Assembly: GCA_004194705.1 (NCBI GenBank)
Contig: SADC01000909.1
Span: 372,001-436,000, forward strand
Source: Ditylenchus dipsaci
Taxonomy: Eukaryota; Nematoda; Chromadorea; Rhabditida; Anguinidae
DNA length: 64,000 bases
Direction: 5' to 3'
In this document: in pieces, positions 24,996 through 36,659 of the stretch
How the letters are laid out: the number at the start of each line of letters is the position of its first letter
Numbering within the stretch: position 1 is the first letter of the stretch
The notes under the pieces: generated by a model
Database searches by the model: none
What the model was told of the DNA's origin: nothing
What the model saw: the letters and a program-made list of their open reading frames with translations, nothing else
Made by a program: the position numbers and the translations under genes

Positions 24996-25119
24996 TGGTG
25001 CCGACATTTGTTATTTTTTGTGTTCATCGGCTGTCCGCCGTCCAGTCGGAGCCCACCATTTACTCGGCTGACGGAGTGGTCACCGCGATTGTTCAGTGTC
25101 ACTAAGATATCTAGAGAAA

Positions 25120-25790
25120 CTAGCTTGACTGGCGCCTCTGGCGCCTTTTCGAAACTGTTTGAAAAAATCCTTAACGAAATAACTTTATTCAGAAAAAACA
25201 GACAACAATGAACGAAAATGAGACGAAACGAACGAAAATAAATGGAGTACTATGTTCTTGGATTTTATTCCGATTCTTTTGCTTCCTCTTCTTCTTCGGG
25301 AACTTCTGAGTAGCTGGTCCTGGCGATTTGATGGAGCAGACATCAGTGGAAGCAGCAGCGGCGTTTTGATTTTTGTACTAATTAAATTAAAACCTCCTTC
25401 CACACAATATTTTTACTTTATTTCCATTTTGGGATTAACAGCAACCTTTAAAAATTCCCATGCACGCGCTCTGGAGAACGCGACATAGGTCATCCCGTGA
25501 GTAAAAACAGGGTCTGTTAAATCAATTCCTACAAATTCCAGAGTCTGACCCTGACTTTTGTTTATTGTCATGGCAAAACATGGCTTGACTGGGAATTGCC
25601 TACGGTACAAAACAAAGGGTAATTTTGAACTTGTTAGTGAAACTTTCGGAATAAAAACTATTTGTCCTGCTTGTTCTCCTGTTAAAGTTTACATTCGAGT
25701 AGGTCTTTATGCATGAGCTCAACAGTCATTCTCGTACCGTTCTCGTCATTCTCGTAAACGTGAAACCTTTTAATAAGGGCGAACTGCACC
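25120..25790 (-). mobile_element. 3' part of a Helitron: Pif1-like helicase C-terminus plus 3' terminal hairpin and CTAG
   Basis: Minus-strand frames encode the end of a Helitron Pif1-type helicase: NGTRMTVELM (about 25735), GEQAGQIVFIPKVSL (about 25660), then YRRQFPVKPCFAMTINKSQG, GIDLTDPVFTHG and TYVAFSRARAWEF to a stop at 25413. About 290 bp downstream is a Helitron-type 3' terminus: hairpin GGCGCC-AGA-GGCGCC (25131-25145), 7 nt, then CTAG (25120-25123) followed by T. Helitron ends have a hairpin just before CTRR and insert between A and T (family knowledge). One base is missing between the CKL and TLTGEQ segments (A3 run at 25688-25690). The Rep domain and 5' end are absent. Confidence 0.85.
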
Positions 25791-27420
25791 CAAACAACTT
25801 TATTGAACACATGGAGAACGTACAAATCACATGAAAAATAAATAGACTTAGAAGCACTGTATAAAGACGACAACATGAAGGCACTGTATGTAGACGACCA
25901 CCTGAAGAGCACTGTATAAAGACGACCACCTAAGGCACACTGGATGTAGACGACAACTTAGAGGCAATGGATGTAGACGACCACTTGAAGGCATTAGATT
26001 TTACTGAAGAGCAACGACCACTTAAGAGCGATTACCATTGAACCTGATAAGAAATAGATAAAGCCACGATAATTCAACAGCAAAAAAAAAGCGTACCTTG
26101 GAGCCTAATGTCGAAATTGACGAAAGACCACTTGATACCGAAGATCACTGAAAACTTCAAAAAGGGCGTATCTGCACCAAACAAATTTATTGACCACATT
26201 GCAAAAGTACGAATACATCAAAAATAATTAGATTCAGAGGCACTTGATATAACCACCACTTGGAGACACTTGATGTAGACGACCACTTGGAGGCACTGCA
26301 TGTAATCGACCACTTGGGGCACTTGTGTAGATGACCACTTGAGGCACTTGTGTAGACGACCACTTGAAGCACTGTATGTAGACGACCACTTGTAGGCATA
26401 AATGTAGACGACAACCTAAGGCAACGACCACTTCAGAGCAAGGGGAACTTGAACATGATAAGAAATAGATAAGCCACAAAATTACAACAGCAAAATAAAA
26501 AGCGTACCATTGAACTTGTTGCCCAAGTTGATGAAAGACAACTTGATACCTAACACCTATGGAAACCTTCTAAAAAAGGGCGAATCTGCACCCAAACAAT
26601 TTTATTGTCCATACAAACGTACGCATAAACCAAAAATATTAAATTTAGAGGGACTGTATAAAAGACGACCACTTGGAAGCGCCGAGTGTAGACTACCACT
26701 TGGAAGCACAGTATAAAGACGACCACTTGGAGGCGCACTGTATGTAGACGACCACTTGGAGGCACTGGTGTAGACGACCGCTCAAGGCATTGGCGACCAC
26801 TTGAGGCACTGTTGTAGACAACCACTTGAAGCACTGCATGTAAACGACCACTTGGAGGCGCACTGTATGTAGCCGACCACTTGGAGGCGCACTGTATGCA
26901 GACGACCACTTGTAGGCATAAGATGTAGACGACAACCTTAGGCAACGATCACTTCAGAGCGAGGAGAACTTGAATCCTGATAAGAAATAGATAAAACCAT
27001 ATTAAATTAACAGCAAAATAAAAAGCGTACCTTGGAACTTGATGCCGGAGTTGATGAAAGACCACTTGATACCTAACACCAATGGAAACCTTCTAAAAAG
27101 GGCGAATCTGCACCCAACCAATTTTATTGACCACACAAACGTACGCATAAATCACAAATAATAAAATTTAGAGGCACTGTAAAAAGACGACCACCTGAAG
27201 GCACTGTATGTAAACGACCATTTGAAGGCACTGTATAAAGACGACTACCTGAAAGGCACTGCATGTAGACGATTACTTGGAAGCACTGCATGTAGACAAC
27301 CACTTGAGGCACTGTTGTAGACGACCACTTAGAGGCACAGCTTGTAGACAACCACTTGAAAGCACTTTATGTAGACGACCAATTGGAGGCACTGAATAGA
27401 GACGACCACCGAATTTCCTA
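25780..27420. repeat. Hierarchical minisatellite: about 28-bp units within four larger repeats
   Basis: Short units resembling GTAGACGACCACTTGGAGGC-ACTGTAT are repeated dozens of times. They sit in four higher-order units that each start with GGGCGAATCTGCACCCAA or a variant (about 25780, 26165, 26578 and 27100) and end with a spacer containing GATAAGAAATAGATAAA and AAAAAGCGTACC. The number of short units differs between blocks. Minus-strand frames stay open through it only because the unit lacks stops. It adjoins the Helitron helicase fragment on that fragment's 5' side. Confidence 0.9.
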
Positions 27421-28339
27421 AAATAAGTCATAAATAGTGAGAGGAAAATTCAAGCACCATCCACAAAACCACAAATAACAGCAAAAATTATTTCTGCACC
27501 CAAAAAATTCAAACAATGAATTATGAGACACAACAAATGACTTGACAATGAATTAGACACCAAGTATTACCGCTTGGTCTCGAGAGGAATTCAAATATAG
27601 CCAAAAGTAGGCTAAAAGCCTCTGATTTGGTGCATGTAATCGGGGCAACAGCCACAACGGCCGCACCCCACCAGGGCAAGTTTAGGCTCATTCGATAGCT
27701 TATGAGTTGCTGTAATCGCTTTTGAAAAGTACGGACTCGACCACCGCCAAAATTTGGGGTAAAAAGGCCAAAATAGGCGGAAAAAATATTTGGCGGGAAT
27801 TCAAAATCCGTACAGACACAGTCCAAATACTATATAAAGATTACAGTGTATCTAAGTGAGAGTTTAATTATCAGTAGTTCCGAGGCGCACGACGTTAAAG
27901 TGAAAAAATAAAGTTAGCTAATTGATCAAACACTGAAAATGACAGTGAGAATAGCAGAATACAGGTATTAAGTAAGGATTCTCATGTCGAAATTAAATTC
28001 CCTCAAACACGTTTACCCTAAGTGCTAAAAATGAAAAAAGTCGTTGTTACCAGCCCAATTTGAGCCCTATTACTGACAAGGAATGAATTAAATGGGGATG
28101 TATTTAATTAGGGCCGATGAGAATTGCCGGTATAGAAAATAACCCACAAACCTTCACAATACCCAAAAATGAGACTTTGAGAAAAAACGAGAGAGCAAAA
28201 ATAGCAAAAAACACACACGACCGCACAAAAAACAAAAATGAAATTCAAATTTTAAAAGCTTGGCGTTTTGTTAAGACGTTTGGCGGTTTTTGTGACATTT
28301 GTCACGCCAACCGCCAAACGCCCCTATGCCATTTATAGG

Positions 28340-30273
28340 GTCTTCAAAAGTGGAAGGGGTTGCTCTTTCAGACCAGGGTGCGGTTTGATAAAAAAAAACA
28401 ATATACTTATTGTACTAACAATCCTACAGCGAATTCTTATAGGTTTTTTTTGTAAACTTTATATAACGTTAGACAGCGTCTATTTAGATCTCTTGGTTAA
28501 GCTACTATTATCATTCGGTAGCTTGTTCCTTGCGCATTCTTATGAATCATTGAACGCACAAAGTGCTTGACCAGATAACTGGCGAGAATAAACTATAAAA
28601 CAACAACAGAAAATGCTTTAATGTACATAACATCACTTAAAAATGTCCACCTTTTTATAATTAAATCCAGCTCAAAGATAACTGTAGGGTTTGATACTAG
28701 AATAAGAAACAAAAATCTGAGGGCACCGGCACTATTTTATGTATTTTTTTAAAAAAAATTTAGCAGCTCAAGTGCTAGCAAATATGACCAATAAGTCATT
28801 TGCAATATAAGCCATTGGCATTTTCGGGAGAAAGTTATTGGCAATACCGCCACCTTAAAAATCGTCCAAATTGACAGACCGGTTCCCGCATAAGAATATT
28901 CTGAGGGCAATCTTGGTTTGTCGAGGCGCTCGTGCAGATAGAATCTAATAAAATCTAGGATGTAGTGTCTCACAAAAAATGTTACGCACTACCACTATTA
29001 GCAACCCTATATTTTGCTCTTGGTGTTGCCACCCACCACCCTCACAATTGGTGTAGTTTGGGAACACAACAACAATAAGAAGAGGAGCAGATTAGAAGAA
29101 ACACACAGAGCTGATAATTGGTGTTGTTTTATGACTGTGATTTTTTTTTGGAAGGGTGCACAGACATATTCACCAACACTTATTATCAGTATTATTTCCG
29201 CCTGGCAATAGCTTAATAGTGATAGGCTATTTTGGATTAGGATATGAAACTCGTTTTTAGCCAACAGAGACAGCAGCTATAACATGCAAAAGGTGGCTAA
29301 CAAAAAAATATTAGAAGTTTCGGCGCTACTATAGAATACCCCCCCCCCAAAAATCCGACCTTTAAAAAATGCTGTAACTACCCTTGCAAACAACAAGTTT
29401 AGGCTTAGCCCTTAGGCTTGGGGGTAGGCCAGCGTACGGAAGTTGTGACTAATGAAGAGTTTGCGCACATTTTCCGGGGTCTGGGACATATATTTGGGTA
29501 CTTTTTACTTAAGTTTTAAAAGGTCGGATTTTTGGGGGGGGGGGGGTATTCTATAGTAGGGTCGAAGTTTCTAAGAATTGAGTTGTTGTATTTGTCGGGT
29601 GCTTGGATTGAACTGGATTTGGCGTTGTGTATTTATTTGAATTATCTTTATCCATCTTGCCCTGTTTACATTGATTGCATTTGTCGTCTGGAATTTGATT
29701 TTGTTTAGCTTTTTTATGGAAAAATTGAAATTTTAAATTTTTTGTGTAATTAAAGTCATCCTAAATAAAAGATCAAACCAAGACAGTTTTAGAATTTTTG
29801 TGGATTTTAAAAGTTTTGAGCTGTTTTTTATGTTAGACGTTGATTTCATACCAAGGCTCTCAGATTTTTTTGTAAAAATTTTTTGGACTATTCTAGAAGA
29901 AAAAATATTTCCAAGATAAACAAGAAAAGGTCATTTTATATGCTTATTGAAATTTAAAGAAAGCTTCCCAAAACTACAAATCTGTTAAAAAGGACACCGG
30001 ATAGTGTTTTTTACACTGAAAAAATAATTTAATTAACCCGGGTTATCCTTTTTGGCCTCTTTTATATTTAGATATATTGCCTTTACACAAAACAATCGTA
30101 AAAATACTGAATAGGAGAAGACGTATCAGGTGATTAAAATTTATTTTTTATGGTTATAAACTGTGGAAGTTTAAGTGTTGTTAATAAGCAAGCACAACGA
30201 GTCAAGTTTTTTACTGAAAACATCGCCTTTTATATTTTTTTCAAATAAAAAGGATGTTTGTAGAGTTGATCTG
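28340..30273. other. Intergenic region upstream of STIM, no gene seen
   Basis: No domain-coding frame is recognisable. It holds the 29326-29559 repeat and a short stretch at about 28885-28912 (ATAAGAATATTCTGAGGGCA) nearly identical to 22863-22890 on the other side of the MULE. The STIM promoter should be within its right part. Confidence 0.5.
29326..29559 (+). repeat. C/G-run-bounded inverted element, copy 2
   Basis: It is bounded by CTACTATAGAATA and its exact reverse complement, followed inward by a run of about C11 on the left and about G13 on the right. The interior matches 16200-16435 in the opposite orientation. Confidence 0.8.
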
Positions 30274-33200
30274 ATGCATCGGAGCATTTTTAATATTACT
30301 CTTGTCTATTTGGTAATATGTCCTTCGCTATTCCTATATTCAGCTCTAGCCGATCGAAAACCAACCAGAAGTAAGCAAAAGCCTATTAATATTGCTCTAC
30401 TTTATCGATTTTTAGATGTGGAAATCACAGCTGAACAGGAAAGTTCCGAGATCCAGATGGCTTTGCAGCAATCAAAGAGCTTCATCGACTCATGGACGAT
30501 GATCAGTCTGGCTCAATCGATAGGTTTGAGTCTGCAGATGTGAGTTTCATTTTTGGATCGATTTGAAAAAGCGAGGACATTCCCATCCCCGAGGGGGATT
30601 CATCCCTAGTTGACATTAATGCAGAGAAGGTATTACGGAAAAGGAGGGAGGGTTTGCTCCCTTACAAAAAGTCACAAAGAATTTCCTTGTGGCCAATCAA
30701 GTAAAAATTTTACTGGGCTTTATACAGGCATAGGCACTTTGACAAAAGAATGCTTTAGAGGGATCTATAAATATAATTACGAAAACCTTAATAAGTTACG
30801 AAATTTCAAATTGCGCTAGCTGAAAATTTGTCCTCTTTTCCTTGAACAAATTCAAATTTCAGTTTCTAACAGAAGATTTGAAAATCGGTGGTTCTGATCG
30901 TGCTCGGCGTGAAAAAGGTAATCAAAAATTACTTATGCTTTATTCTTACTAAAAATTGTATTGTTTTGCAGCATTTCATCACAACAACGATGAGTCCATC
31001 ACTGTGGACGACTTGTGGGAAGCCTGGTTTCAGTCCGAAGAGCGCGACTGGACTGAAAAGGAGGTGGTGGAGTGGTTGAAGACTGCAGTTAAGTTGCCTC
31101 AATACACCACTAACTTTATCAATGCCAAAGTTTCGGGGATAGCTTTGCCTCGGTATATCTACTTGTTTTACTATATAAATGTTCAAGCGAGAATTTAGGA
31201 TGGCCATCCAAAACTCCTCCTACATAGCCAATGTGCTGGGCATCAAAAACTTTGTGCACAGACAAAAACTTCAGCTAAAAGCTTTGGATGTGGTGCTGTT
31301 TGGATTCCAAGATATGACTTCAAGACTCAAGGATATTGCCCTTGCGGCTCTGGTGGTCTTGCTGGTCACTATATTGGTGGTCTTCAAAGCCCACAAGAAC
31401 AGGTCTAGGCGTCAGATGGAGCAGATGTCTACTCGACTTACCGAACTCATGAGCATGGAAAATGATTTTGAGGGAGCACAGCAAAAGTTAGTTTTTTTAA
31501 CGGAGGAGGGATTAAAAGCCATGTCGGTTTGAAAAAGTGGCTCCGGTGGCGCAGTGGGTAAGCGTTTGCGTTTTTTACACAAAATCGTGCGCAAGTTCAA
31601 TCCCACGTGGTTGAACGCTATTTATTTTGGCTTGTTTGACCAATTTTTCGGGGCAATTCGACTTTTTTTACTTTAAATTCGGAATCATCGACCCCAATTA
31701 CCGCTAAACATTGGTCAAACAAGCCAAAAAAGTGAAGTGCACGCACGCGGGGTTGAACCTGCACACCATTTTGGGCCAAAACACAAACGCTTGGCCACTG
31801 TGCGCCACCGAGGTCACTTTTTCATATCCAAATGGCTTTTACCCCCTTTTAAGTGGATTATTTATGTGAGGACTCATTCTAGATTGGAACAAAGGCGTCA
31901 CTCTCATGTGGACCACATAGAAGAGGTAGGCAGAAAAATCCTAACAAAGAGACCCGTTTATCCAAACTAGCTGTGTAATTTAAGCTGAAAACCCAACTAA
32001 TGGAGGCTGAACGACGGATTGAGATGAATGGCTACGACTCAGTGTCTTATGCCCTACAACCTTTGTTGAGAAGAACTTATGAACTGGAGAATGGCTACAT
32101 CAATGCTCAAAAATTGGAGTGTAAGTTAAATTTAAAACCATGTAGAACTGGCCATACACCAAATAAAACATTTTTATAGGTCTCAATGAAATGAGAGAAG
32201 CCAAGGACTACGTTGACAAAATGCGCAGAAAGGTTAGGCATATAATTTAACTGATTATAATAAATTGAGAAGTTAATTTTTTTGTAGCAAACTGGACTGG
32301 TTGCCTCCTTTAAAATAGCTACTGGCACTACTTCCGGCACTGATGACATTGATACACGCATTTTCTCCCTTAAGTTTGTTGTTGATTGTGCAATAGCATA
32401 CAAAGTAATAGCATACAAAAAGCAATTTCATTTTAGAGCAAGAATGGAGAAAATAAAGATGTGTATGGATGAATGTCAACAAAGATGGATTGAGGTGGAG
32501 TCACTCACCGGCTTCTCGATTACAGGACCTTTTGGTTGGTTCTTCCAGTTTCTAAAGTTCCCGATTTTTTTAAGAGCATTAATTTTCTTGAATTTCTTTA
32601 CAATACCGAAAATTTTCCCATTCCACAATTAACATTTTATTGCACAAAACCTCCTTCGTATCTAATATTTCATGCTCTTTATCAAAATAGCACAAGGCAT
32701 GTTTGTTGGCATTTGGATAGCACTTCCTACTTTTCCCCTTTGCTTTTTTCTTGATTTTAACGCCAAATTAGCCCTGTTGTAAGGGCCGACCTCCCTAAAT
32801 TTAAAAACGCGTTTGTGGCATCGTGTTTTTGGTCCACCTTTTGAGAACTTCTCTCAGGCAACTTACCACCCATTTTGTAGCTCATCCCACCGGCTAATGA
32901 TTATTCGGTAATTTACTTGAGAGTTGACTGCAAAAAGTCTGTCAAAAACACAATGAAACACAATCAAGAACACGATTTTGAACGGGAGGGTTGCCTATTA
33001 GAGCATTTGCGGTATGTCATGTTTCAGAGATTGTGCTTCCAAATGTGGTCGGTTTGAGCAACACCTATCCCAAGGAATTGGTTGGATTTAGAAGTCTGTA
33101 CCCCTCTACTAATCTACTCCCACCTAATGCTGAATTTATTGAAGCAGATCCCTTAGATGTACTCACTTATTTAGCTATCTATAATCAAAATGTTTTGCAT

Positions 33201-34651
33201 AATTCTTCTTCGAATACAACAACAACTGACTCGTCTTGTCATTCTAGTTCTAGCAGTGATGCTGTCATCTGATTCTGCCTTGGTTGTGACTTTGTGTGTG
33301 CTGTCAAAATATGATTTTGGATACTTTAATTTCAAGGTGCAGAGTGCGAAGTGTCCCCGGTTTCAAACTGAGTTCTTAGTATGGTAACTTCTAAATACTG
33401 TTTCTCACCTTTTCATAGTAGGGCTGGGAACGAAATAAGGGGCTTGTAACCCCGCAATCAGTTTTTTTAACAAAATTCAAATTTTTTTATTCAGAAAGTG
33501 TTTAGAAATATTTAGAAAATTTTTATCCTGTTGAGAGAAAAAATGGATTCGGGAGGTAATTTTGGGTCTCTTTTCAAAAAAATTAGTATGGGGTACTATA
33601 AAAGAGCCGACCTCGCAACCCACAGTTTGCTGAATGCACAGCCTTATTTTGAAGCGATAAGCTTCGATTTTCGCCTACATTTGAGTGTGACTTTTTTTGG
33701 TATGGTGAAACATCGATTCGTGACGATTTTATAACAATTAGAAAGTTTGGATTAAAAATGGACAATTTTGAGAAATTTAGCCCAATTTTATTTCAAAAGT
33801 TAGGTCATAAATGGTCACAAATTGATACCTGTTTTTTTCGGTTTGCTCTAATGTCATATATCCATGTACATATTTCTTGAACCTTGTAATTTGATTATAA
33901 CCGTGCATGATCCTCATTACAAGCATACTATATTTCTGTGATGCCTCTTAATGCCAACAAAATTGCCTAAACTTTTAGCATAGCATTATCACTCAATTTT
34001 TCCCAATTAGAATCTGCAGGTTCCACCACTTCGCCAGCAGCAGGACTAATTCATACAGCAGAATCTGGCTATCTAGCCCCACACCGGCCCACACCTCCTT
34101 CTTCAGTAGCTTCTGCTCCTCAGAAATATTCCAGTGTTGTCAACAGCAGCAGTCACCATTTGCCTTCTTCCGTCTATGATGATTTTGGGAGTAGCAACAC
34201 AACTGCTTCAGCTAAAGACTTTTCCGCCAGCCACTACCCGATCCAAAATGTGGAGGATTGGGAAGACGTACAACCGGCTCAACAACAGCCCATCCCAAGG
34301 GCTGTCGCCCAGCTAAGCAATAAACAGTAGGACCTTTTCCTTGCCTTTGCTTTTGAAAAATCAGCTTTTAACCTTAATTTTTCACTGCTACACCCCAAAT
34401 ACGCTTACAAGTTCATACACATCTTATTTTTATAAAATGCTTTGCTTACTTATCTATTTTATTTAAGGAATGGAATCCACTTAGAAAATGGAGCTAAAGC
34501 AACTCTGCCAAAATACTCTTTGCAACACCACAATAATGCAACAAGCACTGATGACTCTCAATCTATTTCCAGCTCGAACAGCAAACTAAGTAATGTGCGG
34601 AAGTCTAGTAAGATAAGCCAATTGTTCAGACGCAAAATAACAAAACCATAA
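30274..34651 (+). CDS. STIM1: Stromal interaction molecule (STIM), ER calcium sensor
   Basis: STIM senses ER luminal Ca2+ through its EF-hand/SAM domain and opens Orai channels through its cytosolic CAD/SOAR region (family knowledge). Thirteen exons keep phase throughout: 30274-30370, 30439-30539, 30863-30917, 30972-31152, 31199-31486, 31883-31925, 31985-32120, 32180-32232, 32288-32373, 32437-32534, 33028-33255, 34011-34326, 34468-34651, giving 621 residues. Signal peptide residues 1-25. EF-hand loop DDDQSGSIDRFE (52-63) keeps every Ca2+ ligand. SAM domain about 106-170 contains WLKTAVKLPQYTTNF. TM about 191-207 (ALAALVVLLVTILVVF). Then coiled coil and SOAR, including YALQPLLRRTYELENGY and CQQRWIEVESLTGFSI. 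The Ser/Pro-rich tail ends in a basic patch (VRKSSKISQLFRRKITKP) like the phosphoinositide-binding tail of vertebrate STIMs. The 33255 donor is the weakest junction. The start was chosen because it begins the signal peptide, 11 nt after an acceptor-like TTTGTAG. Confidence 0.95.
31538..31820. mobile_element. Head-to-head pair of tRNA-derived (SINE-like) sequences in a STIM intron
   Basis: The left arm has an A-box-like TGGCGCAGTGGGTAAGCG and, 40 nt on, a B-box-like GTTCAATCCC. The right arm carries the same features in reverse (GGGTTGAACCTG, then GCTTGGCCACTGTGCGCCAC). GGCTTGTTTGACCAAT and its complement pair at the centre. Box spacing and arrangement point to an inverted pair of tRNA-derived elements, not functional tRNAs. 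Confidence 0.7.
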
Positions 34652-35815
34652 AATTTGCGTTTTGTGCTTGTTAATGGCTTGTTCAGGAATACGGTATTGA
34701 ATCAGAATTGGTGTAATATTTATCGTGAACACCCCTTGCTCCAGCTTGACTCCAACTCCGTGTCCCTGAACGAGCCTTAGTTAGGACTGATATGTGTCCT
34801 GATTTCTTGAATGGGCAAATTCGAATTTAACCCTTGTTTATAAACGAAAAATGCATCCAATATAACAATTGCCTACCGTGATGTGCTTTAGCAGAAAAAG
34901 TAAAACATAGCTTAAATTTTAAGGGCGCCCATTCAAAAGATCAGCACATTATATCAGGACTGGCCTTAATACAGACACTCCTCATTATGATTAACACCCA
35001 ATACAAAAAACTCTCAATATAATAGATCGTGCTACTTCATATTTGGACAAATCTTTTTCTTGCCGTTAAAAGACTTTTTCCCCGTAGAAATATTTTTCTG
35101 CCGCTACGCATATTTTATTTTAACGTGAAGACTTGTTTTACAGCAAGAAAAAATTTGCTGCAAAGAAGCTCTTTTACGGAAATGAAAGTATTTCTGCGGC
35201 AGAAAAAATTATTTCTACGGCAAGGAATTTTTTTCACCCTCTTTTGCAGCTAAAAAATTTTATTATGCATCTATTCTATTTTTGCAGCCAAAATGCTGTT
35301 TTGCAGGCTTTTATCTGCATCTAAAATATTCAAATTTTTTGTATTATATGCAAAAAAGTCCTTTAGCTGCAAAAAAGCTATGCGCCTTCATATACCAAAT
35401 ACAACGAATTCGCAGTGCAACGAACTCATAACGTAATTCTACGACTGGTCTCCAGGCGCTTGTCATATTGAGAGGCGACTGTATCACTGTTTATAACATA
35501 CTTCTAGTCTTTTCAGTGTTTTACAAACCAATCTATTTTTGCATTTATTTTATTCACTTGATAGATGCATTTATGTCGCTGAATAATTCTTAACTTTAAA
35601 AGTTTTTTTGTATCTTATCTGTAAATGAATTTATCTATATATGGGTTGAAGAAAACTTTATTTGTGCCTGACCACTTCCGCTTCACTTAAACTTGTTGTT
35701 GCTTATTTTAACTTGTAAATTTAAGCCTTTAAGTTGTTAATGAATCATTATAGTATGAGATTAATTCTTTTTATTTAATTCTATTTTTCTTGATTTCTTT
35801 ATTTGCCTATGGATG

Positions 35816-35821
35816 AATAAA
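35816..35821 (+). promoter_or_regulatory. Probable STIM polyadenylation signal
   Basis: A clear AATAAA in a T-rich context about 1.17 kb after the STIM stop. No earlier AATAAA on the plus strand after the stop stood out. Confidence 0.4.
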
Positions 35822-35950
35822 ATAGAAATTTGTGACCAGAATGATTGAGCAGAGATCTTATTTGTTTATTGTGAAAATCAAAATAGAAATTTACATTTCA
35901 TCATTTGCATTTTATAAGGAACTTAAAAGTGTTTGCCGGGCCTTTGAATT

Positions 35951-36186
35951 ACCGTATTTTCTCTAATAAGCTCACACCCCTACTTTGAGGACCTGTATCT
36001 CAGCTCAGAAATTTTTTTCTGCAAAGCTGCTTAATTCATTTTCTGAACTCACACGAGCTCCACCAATTATAATTTTTCGATTTTAGTCGAGCACACAGAA
36101 ATCTCAAGGTTGACCTAAAATTATTCAGATTTTTTGGGAGGTTGAAAAATAAACCCACATGTGGGCTAATTATAGGAGATACGGTA
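35951..36186. repeat. MITE with ACCGTATTT.CTCTAATA-type ends
   Basis: The left end is TACCGTATTTTCTCTAATAA and the right end, reversed, TACCGTATCTCCTATAATTA. Interior arms pair imperfectly around an AT-rich centre. The same terminal motif recurs at 10838, 40129, 42038, 43342, 49194 and 50004 in this window. Confidence 0.7.
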
Positions 36187-36659
36187 ACAAGAAAAACAAT
36201 TAACGAAATTTTAAAAATCTTTAGAAATTTATATTTGTGTGCATCTAAAGAAATTGTATCTATCAAAAAAGACCTGGCTAATAAAATGCTGTTTATATGT
36301 CGAAAAAGTGTCTTTCCATCAACATTTTCTATCAATCGACATTTTCTATCAATCGACATTTTCTATCAATAAAACAAAATAGTGAGTGAAAGAAATATTA
36401 TTTTGAACATTTATTGACCATGGATTTAACTGGTTTTTCAATTTTGAATTGTCTCTCTGCCAGTGTTCTCAATAGTCAGAAGCAGAATGAAAATTAAAAA
36501 ATTTGCAAAATCAGAAAGCGCGGGACAGGAAATTATGATGTTTTCAAAGTCAGAAAGACAGAAAACAGTGTATTTCTGACTTCTGAGTATCATTTCTGAC
36601 TTTGAAAATGTCATATTTTTGTGTTCCGAGCTTTTTGACTGCTCTTTGCATATTACATA

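Larger units (their letters stand above)
22982..28339. mobile_element. Mutator-like (MULE) composite element, Pack-MULE type
   Basis: The element proper is 22991-28330. Exact 9-bp duplications ATTTATAGG flank it at 22982-22990 and 28331-28339. The ends are long TIRs of about 120 bp: CGTTTGGCGGTTGGCGTGAC on the left and its exact complement on the right, continuing through GTGACAAATGTCAC, AACGTCTTAACAAAACGCCA and TTTTTTGTGCGGTCG. A 9-bp duplication with TIRs over 100 bp is the signature of Mutator-like elements (family knowledge). No MULE transposase frame is seen inside. The cargo is a topoisomerase III-alpha gene fragment, a TTAA-flanked MITE, a Helitron 3' end and a minisatellite array. Captured host exons inside MULE ends are what plant Pack-MULEs look like. 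Confidence 0.82.

Noticed and set aside
25726..27351. Long minus-strand frames of VVVYIQC / SGRLHTVP-type repeats as a repetitive protein gene
   Set aside because: They are the minisatellite read in frames that lack stops; the same peptide repeats appear in several frames and start and stop with the array.
25780..27420. CRISPR-like regular repeat array
   Set aside because: Units are imperfect, contiguous and nested in larger blocks with no unique spacers, and the DNA is eukaryotic.
30416..30438. A one-base deletion in STIM before the EF-hand
   Set aside because: Using the acceptor at GCTGAACAG (30438) instead of TTTTTAG (30415) keeps the frame with a canonical intron, so no sequence error is needed.
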